Notes: generated by a model not told the origin, from the letters alone. Counted from the stretch's first letter, positions 26,094 to 34,725 are shown. The stretch: DNA of 64,000 nt from Pedobacter sp. PAMC26386 (GCA_014302835.1 CP060294.1:2231067-2295066), one strand, 5' to 3'. Made by a program: numbers and translations.

Positions 26094-26453
26094 TTAAACA
26101 ATTTTACAAGGGATAACTGCATCCTCATTAAATGTATATACAGCACACATTCTATGATAACCATCCGCAATGATCACCTTACCATTTGGAGAATCTCTTA
26201 CCAATAAAATAGGTGATAACTTTGTGCCCTTCTTTATTTTCACAATATTCTCTGCTACATGTGAATTTTCTTTGGTCAGCATTGGCAGTGAAGCGGCCCT
26301 AAAAACGTCCTTCGCTTTAAATTCGACAATGGGAGCAGTTTTCAGAAGCTTAACAAACTTCTCAGAATCTTTATAAATCAGACTCAAATAAGAACTCGCG
26401 GCTGGGTAATCATGCTCTTCAGGATCTTTGATCCATTTTATTGATTCTTTCAT
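26094..26453 (-). CDS. Small ParB/sulfiredoxin-like domain protein
   Basis: This is a 119-residue cytoplasmic protein. The C-terminal half (KKGTKLSPILLVRDSPNGKVIIADGYHRMCAVY) has the ADGYHR-type core of ParB-like nuclease/sulfiredoxin folds, which bind nucleotides or DNA. There is no partner parA and no HTH, so a plasmid partition role is not supported. It converges with the barrel gene (14-bp gap). The IS element lies just upstream of it. Confidence 0.6.
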   Translation of the reverse strand: MKESIKWIKDPEEHDYPAASSYLSLIYKDSEKFVKLLKTAPIVEFKAKDVFRAASLPMLTKENSHVAENIVKIKKGTKLSPILLVRDSPNGKVIIADGYHRMCAVYTFNEDAVIPCKIV

Positions 26454-26518
26454 AATTTCGAAATTTACCAGACTAATTTACATAAAATATAAATCAATCA
26501 TTCATCCTAACTGAAAGG

Positions 26519-26536
26519 GTTTAAATTAGGTAAGAG
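26519..26536. repeat. Left end of a palindromic host element, split by the IS
   Basis: These 18 bases match the reverse complement of 28,234-28,251 at 16 positions, including an 11-base perfect core TTAGGTAAGAG. If the IS and one GAG copy are removed, the match runs on (GAT.TTG.TAAATCTA), giving 29 of 33 identical, so this is the outer end of an interrupted inverted repeat and not the IS end. Confidence 0.8.
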
Positions 26537-26561
26537 TGTCGATTCCTAAAAGAGCTATACA
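26537..26561. repeat. IS3 left terminal inverted repeat
   Basis: It starts TGTC and ends AGCTATACA, the inner nine bases matching the right end perfectly. It is preceded by target copy GAG. A 7-bp hairpin (ATACACT / AGTGTAT, 26,557-26,576) overlaps its inner edge and covers the first two bases of the orfA ATG. Confidence 0.85.
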
Positions 26562-26574
26562 CTAAAAACAGTGT

Positions 26575-27117
26575 ATGGAAACAAAAGAAACAGAGTTTAT
26601 TTACTCAGATCGGATTGGCAAGCAACAGCGCTTTGATAAGCGCTTAATCGCATATGTTGTTCAATTAGCAGAACAAGGAGTCCCCCGCCGAGACCTTATA
26701 CAGGAATATGGTATGGCCAGCTGCACCCTAAAGGATTGGATAGATCGGTACGGTTCAAGTATAGTGAAACACAAAAGCTATACACTGGCAGAAAAGAGGT
26801 CTGTTTTTCGCGCTGTAGAAGCAGGAATGAGCGTCAGACAAGCTCAAATTGCCTTTGATATTTCTTACCCGAGTGTAATACGGGGCTGGATAAAGAAATT
26901 TAGAGAAGAAAATGTCGAAATTAGCGATATCAAATCTTTAGAGGTGGTTAAAAAGACAACAAATCAATCTGATAACACAGAACTCAAAGCCTTGCAAGAA
27001 GCCCTTGCAGAGGCCAATTTGAAGATCAAAGCCCTGGACACCATGATCGATATCGCTGAAGAACAGCTTAAAATCGATATCAGAAAAAAGTCTGGTGCCA
27101 GGCAGTCATCAAAATGA
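26575..27117 (+). CDS. IS3-family transposase OrfA
   Basis: This 180-residue DNA-binding half of the transposase has two helix-turn-helix segments (RRDLIQEYGMASCTLKDWIDRYG and MSVRQAQIAFDISYPSVIRGWIKKF) followed by a C-terminal coiled coil for dimerisation (ELKALQEALAEANLKIKALD). The heptamer A AAA AAG at 27,084-27,090 is in the OrfA reading frame. A -1 slip there would continue into orfB and give the OrfAB transposase. Confidence 0.93.
   Translation: METKETEFIYSDRIGKQQRFDKRLIAYVVQLAEQGVPRRDLIQEYGMASCTLKDWIDRYGSSIVKHKSYTLAEKRSVFRAVEAGMSVRQAQIAFDISYPSVIRGWIKKFREENVEISDIKSLEVVKKTTNQSDNTELKALQEALAEANLKIKALDTMIDIAEEQLKIDIRKKSGARQSSK
27084..27090 (+). promoter_or_regulatory. Programmed -1 frameshift site (A AAA AAG)
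   Basis: In the orfA frame the codons are AGA AAA AAG, so the heptamer reads A_AAA_AAG. After a -1 slip the frame is that of orfB (ATG 27,114 is 24 bases, eight codons, downstream of 27,090) with no stop between. This is the classical arrangement for IS3-family OrfAB fusion. Confidence 0.85.
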
Positions 27118-28049
27118 AACAGGACTTCCCTAAGCTTGGGATTAAGTTGCTGTGCAGACTGTTTGGCAAAACAAGACATGCTTATTATGATCATCAATGG
27201 AGGCTACAGGATGAAGGATTAAAAGATGAGATCGTTTTGCAGCATGTGATTGATATCCGCAAAACGCAAAAAAGAATAGGTACTTTAAAACTACATTTTA
27301 TGTTGCACAAGCCCTTAGAAAAACACGGTATCAAAATTGGCCGGGACTATCTCTTCGGACTGATGCGGGAACATAGCCTACATATCAGACAACGAAGAAG
27401 AAATGCGGTAACCACCAATTCAAGGCATTGGATGCGTAAATACAATAATCTGATCAAAGAATTGAGCATCAATCATCCTGAACAGGTTTGGGTAAGCGAT
27501 ATTACTTATATACATCTTAAAAAACAATGGGGCTATCTCAGCCTGATCACAGATGCCTATTCTAAAAAAATCATGGGATGGGCCTTCAGGACAGATCTTT
27601 CGGCTCAGGGCTGCATAGATGCACTGGAAATGGCAATAAGCAATAGGAAGTACCCTCAAAAAGACCTTATACATCATTCCGACAGAGGATCGCAATATTG
27701 CAGCAAAGGATATATAGATCTGCTGACAGATAGTAAGATAGCAGTTAGTATGACAGAAAAAGGAGACCCATATGAGAACGCTATTGCAGAGCGCGTTAAT
27801 GGGATCTTAAAAGCAGAGTTTGATCTCTATGGATCTAATGCTGGACTGAGAGAAACTAATGGAAGGATAAGAGAGAGTATTCAGACGTATAACCACAGTA
27901 GACCACATGCTAGTTGCGATTATCTAACACCCGAACAGGCTCATCTTAAACAAGGAGAGCTTAAAAAAAGATGGAAACCCAAAAAATACAAACTAAAAGA
28001 AAATACAACTTGTATAAGTCAAACAGGAATTACAAATTTGCTTGTATAG
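27114..28049 (+). CDS. IS3-family transposase OrfB (DDE integrase domain)
   Basis: This 311-residue protein has an N-terminal HTH_21-type helper region (RKTQKRIGTLKLHFML) and an rve integrase core with the three catalytic acids: Asp in WVSDITYI, Asp in HHSDRGSQYC and Glu in NAIAERVNGILK, the last two about 35 residues apart. The C-terminal RPHASCDYLTPEQAH is typical. It overlaps orfA by ATGA and can be made alone or as OrfAB by frameshifting. Confidence 0.95.
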   Translation: MKQDFPKLGIKLLCRLFGKTRHAYYDHQWRLQDEGLKDEIVLQHVIDIRKTQKRIGTLKLHFMLHKPLEKHGIKIGRDYLFGLMREHSLHIRQRRRNAVTTNSRHWMRKYNNLIKELSINHPEQVWVSDITYIHLKKQWGYLSLITDAYSKKIMGWAFRTDLSAQGCIDALEMAISNRKYPQKDLIHHSDRGSQYCSKGYIDLLTDSKIAVSMTEKGDPYENAIAERVNGILKAEFDLYGSNAGLRETNGRIRESIQTYNHSRPHASCDYLTPEQAHLKQGELKKRWKPKKYKLKENTTCISQTGITNLLV

Positions 28050-28074
28050 TCAATTCAAAATTAATTCAATAACC

Positions 28075-28099
28075 TGTATAGCTATACGAGGATAAGACA
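28075..28099. repeat. IS3 right terminal inverted repeat
   Basis: This is the reverse complement of the left end at 18 of 25 positions. It ends GACA and is followed by target copy GAG at 28,100-28,102. It contains the 12-base perfect palindrome GTATAGCTATAC. Confidence 0.85.
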
Positions 28100-28102
28100 G
28101 AG

Positions 28103-28251
28103 ATCTTGGTAAATCTATGGTGAGTCTATGGTGAGTCTATGGTGAGTCTATGGAAACTCTATTGAATTTAGCTAGTTGAAATCAATAGAGTATCCATAGT
28201 CTGAAATTACTCTAACATTAGATTTATCAAAATCTCTTACCTAACTCAAAC
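28103..28251. repeat. Remainder of the IS-interrupted palindromic (MITE-like) element
   Basis: Joined to 26,519-26,536 this makes a ~167-bp element that folds back on itself. Outer arms pair over ~33 bp (29 identical). The centre pairs 28,148-28,169 with 28,178-28,199 (CTATGG.., ACTCTATTGA). The left arm is longer by exactly one 11-bp unit of a tandem repeat (CTATGGTGAGT at 28,115-28,147, then a partial copy). It has no coding capacity. It may be a MITE or a transcribed long hairpin. Confidence 0.7.
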
Positions 28252-28390
28252 TGATCACAGACCGGTTAGAATTATTCTGGAATGACTTGATTAATGGTTT
28301 AATTCTGTTAAGTTACAAACAACGCCATATTCATTACAACAACAGATAAATGGATTATTTCTTGTGTTTAGATAAAAAAATTTGAATTCA

Positions 28391-28974
28391 ATGAAACGCC
28401 TCACTATTTTCACCATCTTCTTCCTAACCGCTTTATCCGTTATTGGCCAAGTTGCCTACAAACAGCCCTTATCTGATCTAGCCTCTATTACTTTTCCTTC
28501 CAAACCTAAAGCATCAGATACTTTAGGCCATAGCAATTATGTTTATAAAGATTCAAGTGCTATTTACATTGTTTTGGCAAAGGAATACGAGGATAACCAG
28601 ATCGCCTTAAGTGCAGATAAAATAGCTGAATTTTATGAGGGTGTAGTCAAAGGAATTTTAGAGAAGACGAAAGGAAATTTAATTTCGATTTCTGGACCGC
28701 TTCTAAAAACAAGATCCCCACTCAAACAATGAGAGATCACTTTTTTAATTCCTTAGTCATAACTGGTCAAAAAAAAAGCACTCAGACAGGTTGCCAGCCC
28801 CTCTTACATTTGGGTAGTTTGATTGGGAAAACATTCTTCTGGCTACTTGTGGTATCGGTTATTTTTGGAATTGAGTACCTAATCAAAAGAAAAAAATCCA
28901 CCTCATCCTCAATTTGGCAATTTAAATTTCAAATAGAAAAACTTCTTACCACATCTCACGTTTTATTAGTGTAA
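28391..28974 (+). pseudogene. Probable frameshifted gene for a secreted, C-terminally anchored protein
   Basis: Frame 1 starts at ATG 28,391 (MKRLTIFTIFFLTALSVIGQ, a signal peptide) and ends at 28,732. Frame 3 is open from about 28,660 and continues (WTASKNKIPTQTMRDHFFNSLVITG) into a membrane segment (TFFWLLVVSVIFGIEYLIKRKK), ending at 28,974. Signal, soluble part and terminal anchor look like pieces of one protein joined by a frame change near 28,670-28,690. Two separate small genes, or a sequencing error, are the alternatives. No function is recognised. Confidence 0.5.
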
Positions 28975-29054
28975 TATAAATAAACAAAAGTCATCGGCTT
29001 CTGGTAAATCCTGCAAATAAACAGTCCCTTTTGATTCACAAAAATTAATACCCA

Positions 29055-30500
29055 ATGGAAGAATATAAAAAATTGCTTTTTGGCAAATCCTATATAAATG
29101 GCGAATGGTTCTCCGCAAATACGGAGACCTTTGAAGTACTAAACCCGGCAGATAATAGTGTTGTTGCAAGAGTAAGTAACGAGAATGCCCAAGCGGTGAG
29201 TCAAGCCATCGACGCTGCGCATGCAGCCTTTAAACCATGGAGCAAAAAATCAGGTAAAGAAAGATCAGTTATTATGCAGCGATGGTATGCGTTGATTATG
29301 GAAAACAAAGAATCCATAGCAGTGATCATGACTTTGGAAAGTGGGAAACCTCTCCAGGAAAGCCGCGGTGAGGTAGACTATGGTGCAGCTTTTATCCAAT
29401 GGTTTGCTGAAGAAGCTAAAAGATTGTATGGAGATATTATACCCGGCTATACCGCTGATCGCAGGATTATGGTCATTAAACAGCCAATTGGAGTTGTGGG
29501 TGCCATTACTCCTTGGAATTTCCCTTTAGCTATGATTACCAGAAAGGTCTCCCCTGCTCTTGCTGCCGGATGCACCGTAGTTATCAGGCCAAGCGAAGAA
29601 ACGCCACTTACTGCATTAGCAATTACCCATCTGGCGGAAAAGGCTGGTTTTCCAAAAGGTGTATTTAATATGGTGGTTGGAACAGATGCCTCTTCAATGG
29701 GGAAAATCCTGTGCGAAAGCTCTTTGGTCTCCAAAATTTCATTTACAGGATCTACCCGTGTTGGACAGATTCTGAGTACCCAAAGTGTATCTACTTTAAA
29801 AAAGCTAAGTCTTGAATTAGGTGGAAACGCCCCCTTCATCATATTTGAAGATGCAGATATTGACGCCGCAGTAAAAGGAGCTATAGCTGGGAAATTCCGC
29901 TTTTCGGGTCAGACCTGTGTTTGTGTAAACCGTATTTTGGTTCATGAAAAAATCTACGAGATATTCACCGACAAATTTGTAAAAGCAGTTTCGGAATTAA
30001 AACCAGGTAATGGTATGCAGGAAGGGATCAATATCGCCCCTCTGATCAATAAAAAAGCAATGGACAGAGTGGAAGGATTTGTTGAAGATGCAATTAGCAA
30101 AGGAGGCAAAATTCTGATTGGCGGAAAACGCATTAATGAGAACTTTTTTGCACCAACTGTAATTGGAGATGCCACAGCAGCAATGAATTTTGCAAAAGAG
30201 GAGATTTTTGGCCCCGTAGCCCCTATTTTTAAATTTTCTACTGACGAAGAAGCTATTAATTTGGCCAACGACACCATTTATGGGCTAGCCTCTTATTTGT
30301 ACACCAATGACTTGAAAAGAAGCTGGAAGATTAGTGAAGCATTGGAATATGGTATTGTGGGTATAAATGAAGGATTGATCTCTTCTGAAGTAGCGCCATT
30401 CGGCGGTATAAAACATTCTGGTTCTGGAAGAGAAGGGTCGAAATACGGCATTGAAGATTATGTTGAAATTAAATACATTTGCATTGGAAATATAGAATGA
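29055..30500 (+). CDS. gabD: NAD(P)-dependent succinate-semialdehyde dehydrogenase family
   Basis: This 481-residue aldehyde dehydrogenase should oxidise succinate semialdehyde (or a similar short aldehyde) to the acid. It has the start KSYINGEWF, NPADNSVVA, TPWNFPLAMITRK, the cofactor-site FTGSTRVG, catalytic Glu in LELGGNAP, catalytic Cys in FSGQTCVCVNR and the C-terminal PFGGIKHSGSGREGSKYG, which is characteristic of the GabD group. The length is standard. It is followed 19 bases later by the DUF3298 lipoprotein gene. No gabT is nearby. Confidence 0.88.
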   Translation: MEEYKKLLFGKSYINGEWFSANTETFEVLNPADNSVVARVSNENAQAVSQAIDAAHAAFKPWSKKSGKERSVIMQRWYALIMENKESIAVIMTLESGKPLQESRGEVDYGAAFIQWFAEEAKRLYGDIIPGYTADRRIMVIKQPIGVVGAITPWNFPLAMITRKVSPALAAGCTVVIRPSEETPLTALAITHLAEKAGFPKGVFNMVVGTDASSMGKILCESSLVSKISFTGSTRVGQILSTQSVSTLKKLSLELGGNAPFIIFEDADIDAAVKGAIAGKFRFSGQTCVCVNRILVHEKIYEIFTDKFVKAVSELKPGNGMQEGINIAPLINKKAMDRVEGFVEDAISKGGKILIGGKRINENFFAPTVIGDATAAMNFAKEEIFGPVAPIFKFSTDEEAINLANDTIYGLASYLYTNDLKRSWKISEALEYGIVGINEGLISSEVAPFGGIKHSGSGREGSKYGIEDYVEIKYICIGNIE

Positions 30501-30519
30501 TAACCACCCATCTCACCTT

Positions 30520-31689
30520 ATGAAATCATCACTCCCTTATCTATTCAGCCTTGCTGTATTCATTGCCAGCTGCAATTCAACCGAAAAAAAAACAGCAGCA
30601 ACTGATACTGCTCAAACTACAGGAGTAACCAGAAGAGTTGTCGTTCAACAACATCTCCCTAAAAATTTCTACAAAAGATTCCAGGGTATAGTTGGCGATC
30701 AGAATGTAACCATCAACCTGAGCAGAATTGGAAATACCTTTACTGGCACCCTTGACTATAATGATAAGCAAGTAAACCTTACCACAGATACAATTATCAC
30801 CCAGGATAGTATCATTTTAAAAGAGAGCGGTCTTGCTAATCACTATGAAGATGACTATACTCCTGAAGCAAAACTTCATTTAAAATGGACAGGCACTGCC
30901 TTTAGTGGATTAAGAGTTGGCGATAAACAGAAATCAAGTATCCACCTGGAGGAAAAATACCCGGATGGAAGTTACACCTTCAACATTGCAGGTTACTCAG
31001 ATTCGTTAAAAGCATTCCCTAAAAAGAAAAATTCTCCCTTGGCTGTGATTGAATATGAATACTTAATGCCCTCAGGCCATACTCCGCCTGAACAATGGCT
31101 GGACGAACAAATTAAAAAAATCCTTGAGGTTCCTAAAAAATCATCCTCATGGGCAGCTGGTATAAAAACCGATGCAGATAATTATTTGAGCGCTTACAAA
31201 ACAGAAATTAAAGGTCTCGGTACCGAAGTCAGCGGACCGGATTACACCTTAAATTATTATAGAACACAGAATCTCTACCTACAATACAATGATAATGGTT
31301 ATGCAATCATCAAATATTTCATCAACAGTTATTCTGGTGGTGCACATAACAACTATGCTACTTCCATGCATTGTTTTGATGTTAAAAACCAAAAACGTCT
31401 TTTACTTTCAGATGTGATCGCTATCGATTCCATAAGTCTGCAAAAACTTGTAGAAAAGAATTTCAGGATACAATACAAGGTAAAGTCAGAGGAGGCTCTT
31501 ACTACCCAGCTATTCGAAGATCACCTGGCAGCAAACGACAATTTCTTTTTTAATGCAGCCGGAATCTCTTTCTTATACAATCCTTATGAAGTAGCCAGTT
31601 ATGCACAAGGACAGATTGTAGTTCAAATTTCTTACAAGGATTTAAAAAAATATCTAAACCCAGTGTTTGCTAAAAGGATAGCAAATTAA
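30520..31689 (+). CDS. DUF3298/RsiV-like lipoprotein
   Basis: This 389-residue protein starts with a lipoprotein signal (LFSLAVFIASC, Cys ~18). Residues ~40-160 form a beta-rich region, and the C-terminal half has the DUF4163/DUF3298 pattern (YYRTQNLYLQYN, FINSYSGGAHNNY, LLLSDVIAIDS, FLYNPYEVASYAQGQIVVQISYKDLKKYL). RsiV-type DUF3298 domains can bind lysozyme, but there is no sigma factor here. Envelope location is well supported. The role is unknown. Confidence 0.75.
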   Translation: MKSSLPYLFSLAVFIASCNSTEKKTAATDTAQTTGVTRRVVVQQHLPKNFYKRFQGIVGDQNVTINLSRIGNTFTGTLDYNDKQVNLTTDTIITQDSIILKESGLANHYEDDYTPEAKLHLKWTGTAFSGLRVGDKQKSSIHLEEKYPDGSYTFNIAGYSDSLKAFPKKKNSPLAVIEYEYLMPSGHTPPEQWLDEQIKKILEVPKKSSSWAAGIKTDADNYLSAYKTEIKGLGTEVSGPDYTLNYYRTQNLYLQYNDNGYAIIKYFINSYSGGAHNNYATSMHCFDVKNQKRLLLSDVIAIDSISLQKLVEKNFRIQYKVKSEEALTTQLFEDHLAANDNFFFNAAGISFLYNPYEVASYAQGQIVVQISYKDLKKYLNPVFAKRIAN

Positions 31690-31723
31690 TGAAGTGCCCG
31701 GGACAAAATCACGATGAACTGAT

Positions 31724-31752
31724 AAAGCCACCTATGGCTTTCTTACTTTTTG
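31724..31752 (+). terminator. Hairpin terminator after the DUF3298 gene
   Basis: AAAGCCA (31,724-31,730) and TGGCTTT (31,735-31,741) form a 7-bp stem with loop CCTA, followed by CTTACTTTTTG. It lies in the convergent gap and slightly overlaps the end of the opposite gene. Confidence 0.45.
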
Positions 31753-33059
31753 ACAGAAATTTCGGGCATTTTACTGCTACTTAAAAATTGGTATACTTTA
31801 ATATTCTCCCACATCCTCACCTCTCCACCAATACACATAATTGCCCTGATTTCACCATCCTGAGAAACCACAAACCCTAAGCTATCGGGATTCTTCAAAC
31901 AGTAAGCAAACATAGACTGATGCCTGGTACCAAAATGTGATGGGTTAATTTTCGCCCTGTTCTTATTCAGATAAACATATTCAGGCTGCTGCTCGCCGGC
32001 AATCAGAACCCCAAATCCTTTGACAGTCAGATGCGGGGACATCAGTACCAAACCGTCCACACAACTCAAAGAAGAAACAAAACGAACAACTCCAATCAAT
32101 TCGTTGAAACTATCCTCAATATCAGCCTTATTCTCCTCACAAGCCTCATGCAGCGCAATTGGTAAATCTTGCTTTTTCCTCTTAACCTGCTTTACTTCCT
32201 TGTTTAAGATATCACTATCGCTGATTTTCTCAACAACATGCATAATAGCCTCTTCAATTCTATTATACTTCAGGACATACTTAATATTAAGATCATCTGT
32301 AAAATTCTTTGTAAAAAGAATCGCACCACCATGATTATAACTCCGTATTCTCAATAGAACCCGGCTGATGGATTGAATGACATATTCCAGAATAATTTCA
32401 TTGTAGATCAATACATCATTACCGGTCAACTTATCTTTCATCATCAATTCAAGATCGTTATGGCTATAGGCCGCATTATCTTCAATAAAAGCAGCAACGG
32501 GTCCATACTCAAATACATTCGGATACTTCTTAACTAAAGAGTTTTGATTCAGCGTAGCAACTGGCTGATAATCTACCATTACATTCAATACACCAATACC
32601 ATTAATCATCGTTTGCATAATTCCCGGATGTAAAGGCTTTGACTCCCTTTCATAGTTCAAAAAATTCTGATAATGAATGGTCTGGTCAATCATTCCATAA
32701 ATATAAAGTACCTCCTTATCATCATAGTAAACCGCCAGACTGGAACTCATAGGGTCAGCTGCTTTAGATAGTTTAATCAGATTCTTTACAGAAAACTCTA
32801 TCTCTGGTTCAAACGCAAAAAATTTCCAGTTATCATAAGATATCCTGTCCTGCTCAAACTCAACTATCGACCGATGATCTAGCAAAGTGATGGTCACTTT
32901 AATAAACTGCCCTTCCTCGGTTTGAAGACTTGTATAATATAAAGTATTAAAGAGCTCATTAAGAATAGACTCAGATGGTTTTTTCTCCTCCATTTTAGAG
33001 TCCTGAAATTCATTGTAAACAAATTCAGCTAAGTCACCAGGGGTAAAATATGTAGCCAT
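31743..33059 (-). CDS. DAC-like nucleotide-sensor protein (probable DACNV family)
   Basis: This 438-residue soluble protein has a C-terminal region (~320-425) with the DisA_N/diadenylate-cyclase layout: VDGLVLM (Asp335-Gly336-Leu337 in place of DGA), a middle FGVLIAG, then FGTRHQS (Arg379-His380-Gln381 in place of RHR) and LGFVVSQDGEIRAI. Bacteroidota have a family of probable sensors (DACNV) with such a domain. The N-terminal 300 residues match no domain I know. It follows the CPA1 antiporter by 52 bases on the same strand. Whether it makes or only binds a cyclic dinucleotide is open. Confidence 0.65.
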   Translation of the reverse strand: MATYFTPGDLAEFVYNEFQDSKMEEKKPSESILNELFNTLYYTSLQTEEGQFIKVTITLLDHRSIVEFEQDRISYDNWKFFAFEPEIEFSVKNLIKLSKAADPMSSSLAVYYDDKEVLYIYGMIDQTIHYQNFLNYERESKPLHPGIMQTMINGIGVLNVMVDYQPVATLNQNSLVKKYPNVFEYGPVAAFIEDNAAYSHNDLELMMKDKLTGNDVLIYNEIILEYVIQSISRVLLRIRSYNHGGAILFTKNFTDDLNIKYVLKYNRIEEAIMHVVEKISDSDILNKEVKQVKRKKQDLPIALHEACEENKADIEDSFNELIGVVRFVSSLSCVDGLVLMSPHLTVKGFGVLIAGEQQPEYVYLNKNRAKINPSHFGTRHQSMFAYCLKNPDSLGFVVSQDGEIRAIMCIGGEVRMWENIKVYQFLSSSKMPEISVKK

Positions 33060-33111
33060 TTCAGTATTAAATTTCTAGTATAAATTTATATTGTGCATTA
33101 AGATAGCTATG

Positions 33112-34725
33112 CTAAAACAGATTGCCAGTACTGCTTAACTCTTCCAGATCCAAACGTCTCTCCTCTTCCCTGATAATATCATCATCATAATTTCTATCAT
33201 TTTTCAAAAGGTGCAACTCATGCCGCTGGATTTGAATTAGATCAAGCATAATTTCACGGTAGACTTTCAATTCCTGCTTATCAATTTTACCAGATCTGAA
33301 AGCCTCCAGGTTATTCCTTTTCCCCGTTAACGAACTTTCTAACTCAGATTTAAAATTAGCAATCAGCTCATTGTGAATACATTGAAACTGATAGTTTTGC
33401 TGTATTCTTATTAATGACCTATCAATTAACCGGAGCTTGATTTGCGCACTTTGTTCCAGTTCAGGCAGCTTATAAATATTCTCTGGTATTTTCAATAGTT
33501 TAATCACATAAGGTAGTGAGAGTCCCTGAATCACCAGTGTAACCAGGATCACCACAAATGTGATAAACAAGATTAAATTCCGCAATGGAAAATGCGTCTG
33601 ATCATTGAGCATCAGCGGAATAGATAAAGCCGCAGCAAGGGAAACTACCCCACGCATTCCAGCCCAAACAATCACAACAGAAGAATGCCAGGTCATTCCC
33701 TGATAACGAATCCTTGTCTTCTTATTTAATAAGCCAGTAATCCTGCTGGTTGAAAATAGCCAGAGAAATCTGACAGCTAGGGCCAAAACGCTAATACCAA
33801 TACCGTAATATATTGCTGTCTTTAATGGATATTCAGAACCCAGCCCCGCAACAATATCTGGTAACGCAAGTCCAATTAAGATAAAAACAACCCCGTTCAT
33901 CATGAAAGTGATTGCAGACCAGACTGAAGTGACCTTGATCCTGGAATTCGGAGTTAAAATCACATGTGACTGACTACACAAAAACAAACCACCCGACACC
34001 ACAGCCATTACACCTGAAACTTTAAAATGCTCGGCCACGATATACATAAAATAGGGAGTGAGCAGCGTTAAAACCGTATCAATATTTTCATTGGTAGGAA
34101 ACCATCTGTGAATCGCATAAAATATAAATCCTATAGCCAGACCAATCAAAATTCCCAAGCCTGCAACCACCACAAAATTCAAAGCAGCATCCTGAAATAC
34201 AAAGTTGCCTGTAACTACTGCCGCAAGCGCAAATTTAAAGACAATTAAACTGGAAGCATCATTCACCAGGCTTTCTCCTTCTAACAAAGAATTAATTGTC
34301 TTGGGCATTTTAATACCTTTCATGACTGAGGAAGCAGCAATCGCATCGGGCGGAGAAATAATACCGCCCAGTAAAAACCCAAGTGCTAAGGTAAACCCGG
34401 GTATAAAAGCGACTGAGGCGTAAGCAACTGCTATAGAAGTAATCAATACCAAACCCACTGCCATCAAAAAGATAGCACCTTTATATTCCCAAAAGTCTTT
34501 CCATGAAGTTGTCCAGGCAGCTTCATATAGTAAAGGGGGTAGAAAAAGCAAAAATATAATATCAGGTTCAACAGTAATATGCGGAATTCCAGGTATAAAC
34601 CCTATAATTAAGCCTGCTAAGACCAGGAATATAGGATAGGAGATCTTAAGCTTCTGTCCAACCATTACCAGAATGGTAACTCCTAAAAGCAAAACAAGAA
34701 TTAAAATAAGATTTTCATGAAGCAT
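33112..34725 (-). CDS. CPA1-family Na+/H+ antiporter
   Basis: This 537-residue inner-membrane protein from ATG 34,725 (MLHENLILILVLLLG) has about 12 spans. The ion-path motifs GGIISPPDAIAASS and EGESLVNDASSLIVFKFA and the later WAGMRGVVSLAAALSIPL are those of NhaP/YjcE-type antiporters that exchange Na+ or K+ for H+. A cytoplasmic tail of ~120 charged residues follows. A TTG at 34,734 would add three residues. It sits between a DUF2461 gene (31-bp gap) and the DAC-like gene. Confidence 0.92.
   Translation of the reverse strand: MLHENLILILVLLLGVTILVMVGQKLKISYPIFLVLAGLIIGFIPGIPHITVEPDIIFLLFLPPLLYEAAWTTSWKDFWEYKGAIFLMAVGLVLITSIAVAYASVAFIPGFTLALGFLLGGIISPPDAIAASSVMKGIKMPKTINSLLEGESLVNDASSLIVFKFALAAVVTGNFVFQDAALNFVVVAGLGILIGLAIGFIFYAIHRWFPTNENIDTVLTLLTPYFMYIVAEHFKVSGVMAVVSGGLFLCSQSHVILTPNSRIKVTSVWSAITFMMNGVVFILIGLALPDIVAGLGSEYPLKTAIYYGIGISVLALAVRFLWLFSTSRITGLLNKKTRIRYQGMTWHSSVVIVWAGMRGVVSLAAALSIPLMLNDQTHFPLRNLILFITFVVILVTLVIQGLSLPYVIKLLKIPENIYKLPELEQSAQIKLRLIDRSLIRIQQNYQFQCIHNELIANFKSELESSLTGKRNNLEAFRSGKIDKQELKVYREIMLDLIQIQRHELHLLKNDRNYDDDIIREEERRLDLEELSSTGNLF

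Larger units (their letters stand above)
26537..28099 (+). mobile_element. IS3-family insertion sequence (IS150-like), complete
   Basis: This is a 1,563-bp element with 25-bp imperfect terminal inverted repeats (26,537-26,561 and 28,075-28,099; 18 of 25 match). The ends are TGTC and GACA, as in IS3-family TG...CA ends. It is flanked by a 3-bp direct repeat GAG (26,534-26,536 and 28,100-28,102). It carries orfA and orfB overlapping as ATGA with an A6G slippery site. Both frames are open and the catalytic residues are present, so it may still be active. Confidence 0.9.
28050..28390. other. Non-coding region: IS right end plus host palindrome remnant
   Basis: It contains the IS right inverted repeat (28,075-28,099), target copy GAG, an 11-bp tandem repeat (28,115-28,153), a long hairpin (28,148-28,199), the right end of the palindromic element (28,234-28,251) and about 140 AT-rich bases before the next gene. 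Confidence 0.7.

Noticed and set aside
26094..26453. Plasmid-type ParB partition gene
   Set aside because: Only a ParB-like core is present. There is no HTH domain, no parA and no parS-like repeat nearby.
28115..28153. CRISPR-like short repeat array
   Set aside because: The 11-bp units are directly tandem with no spacers, and no cas genes are near. The DUF11 array is likewise coding repeats.
26519..28251. The 18-bp inverted repeats at 26,519 and 28,234 as the IS ends
   Set aside because: The better pair inside them has TG...CA ends, 18 of 25 matches and a GAG target duplication. The outer repeats continue past the IS when it is removed, so they belong to the host element.
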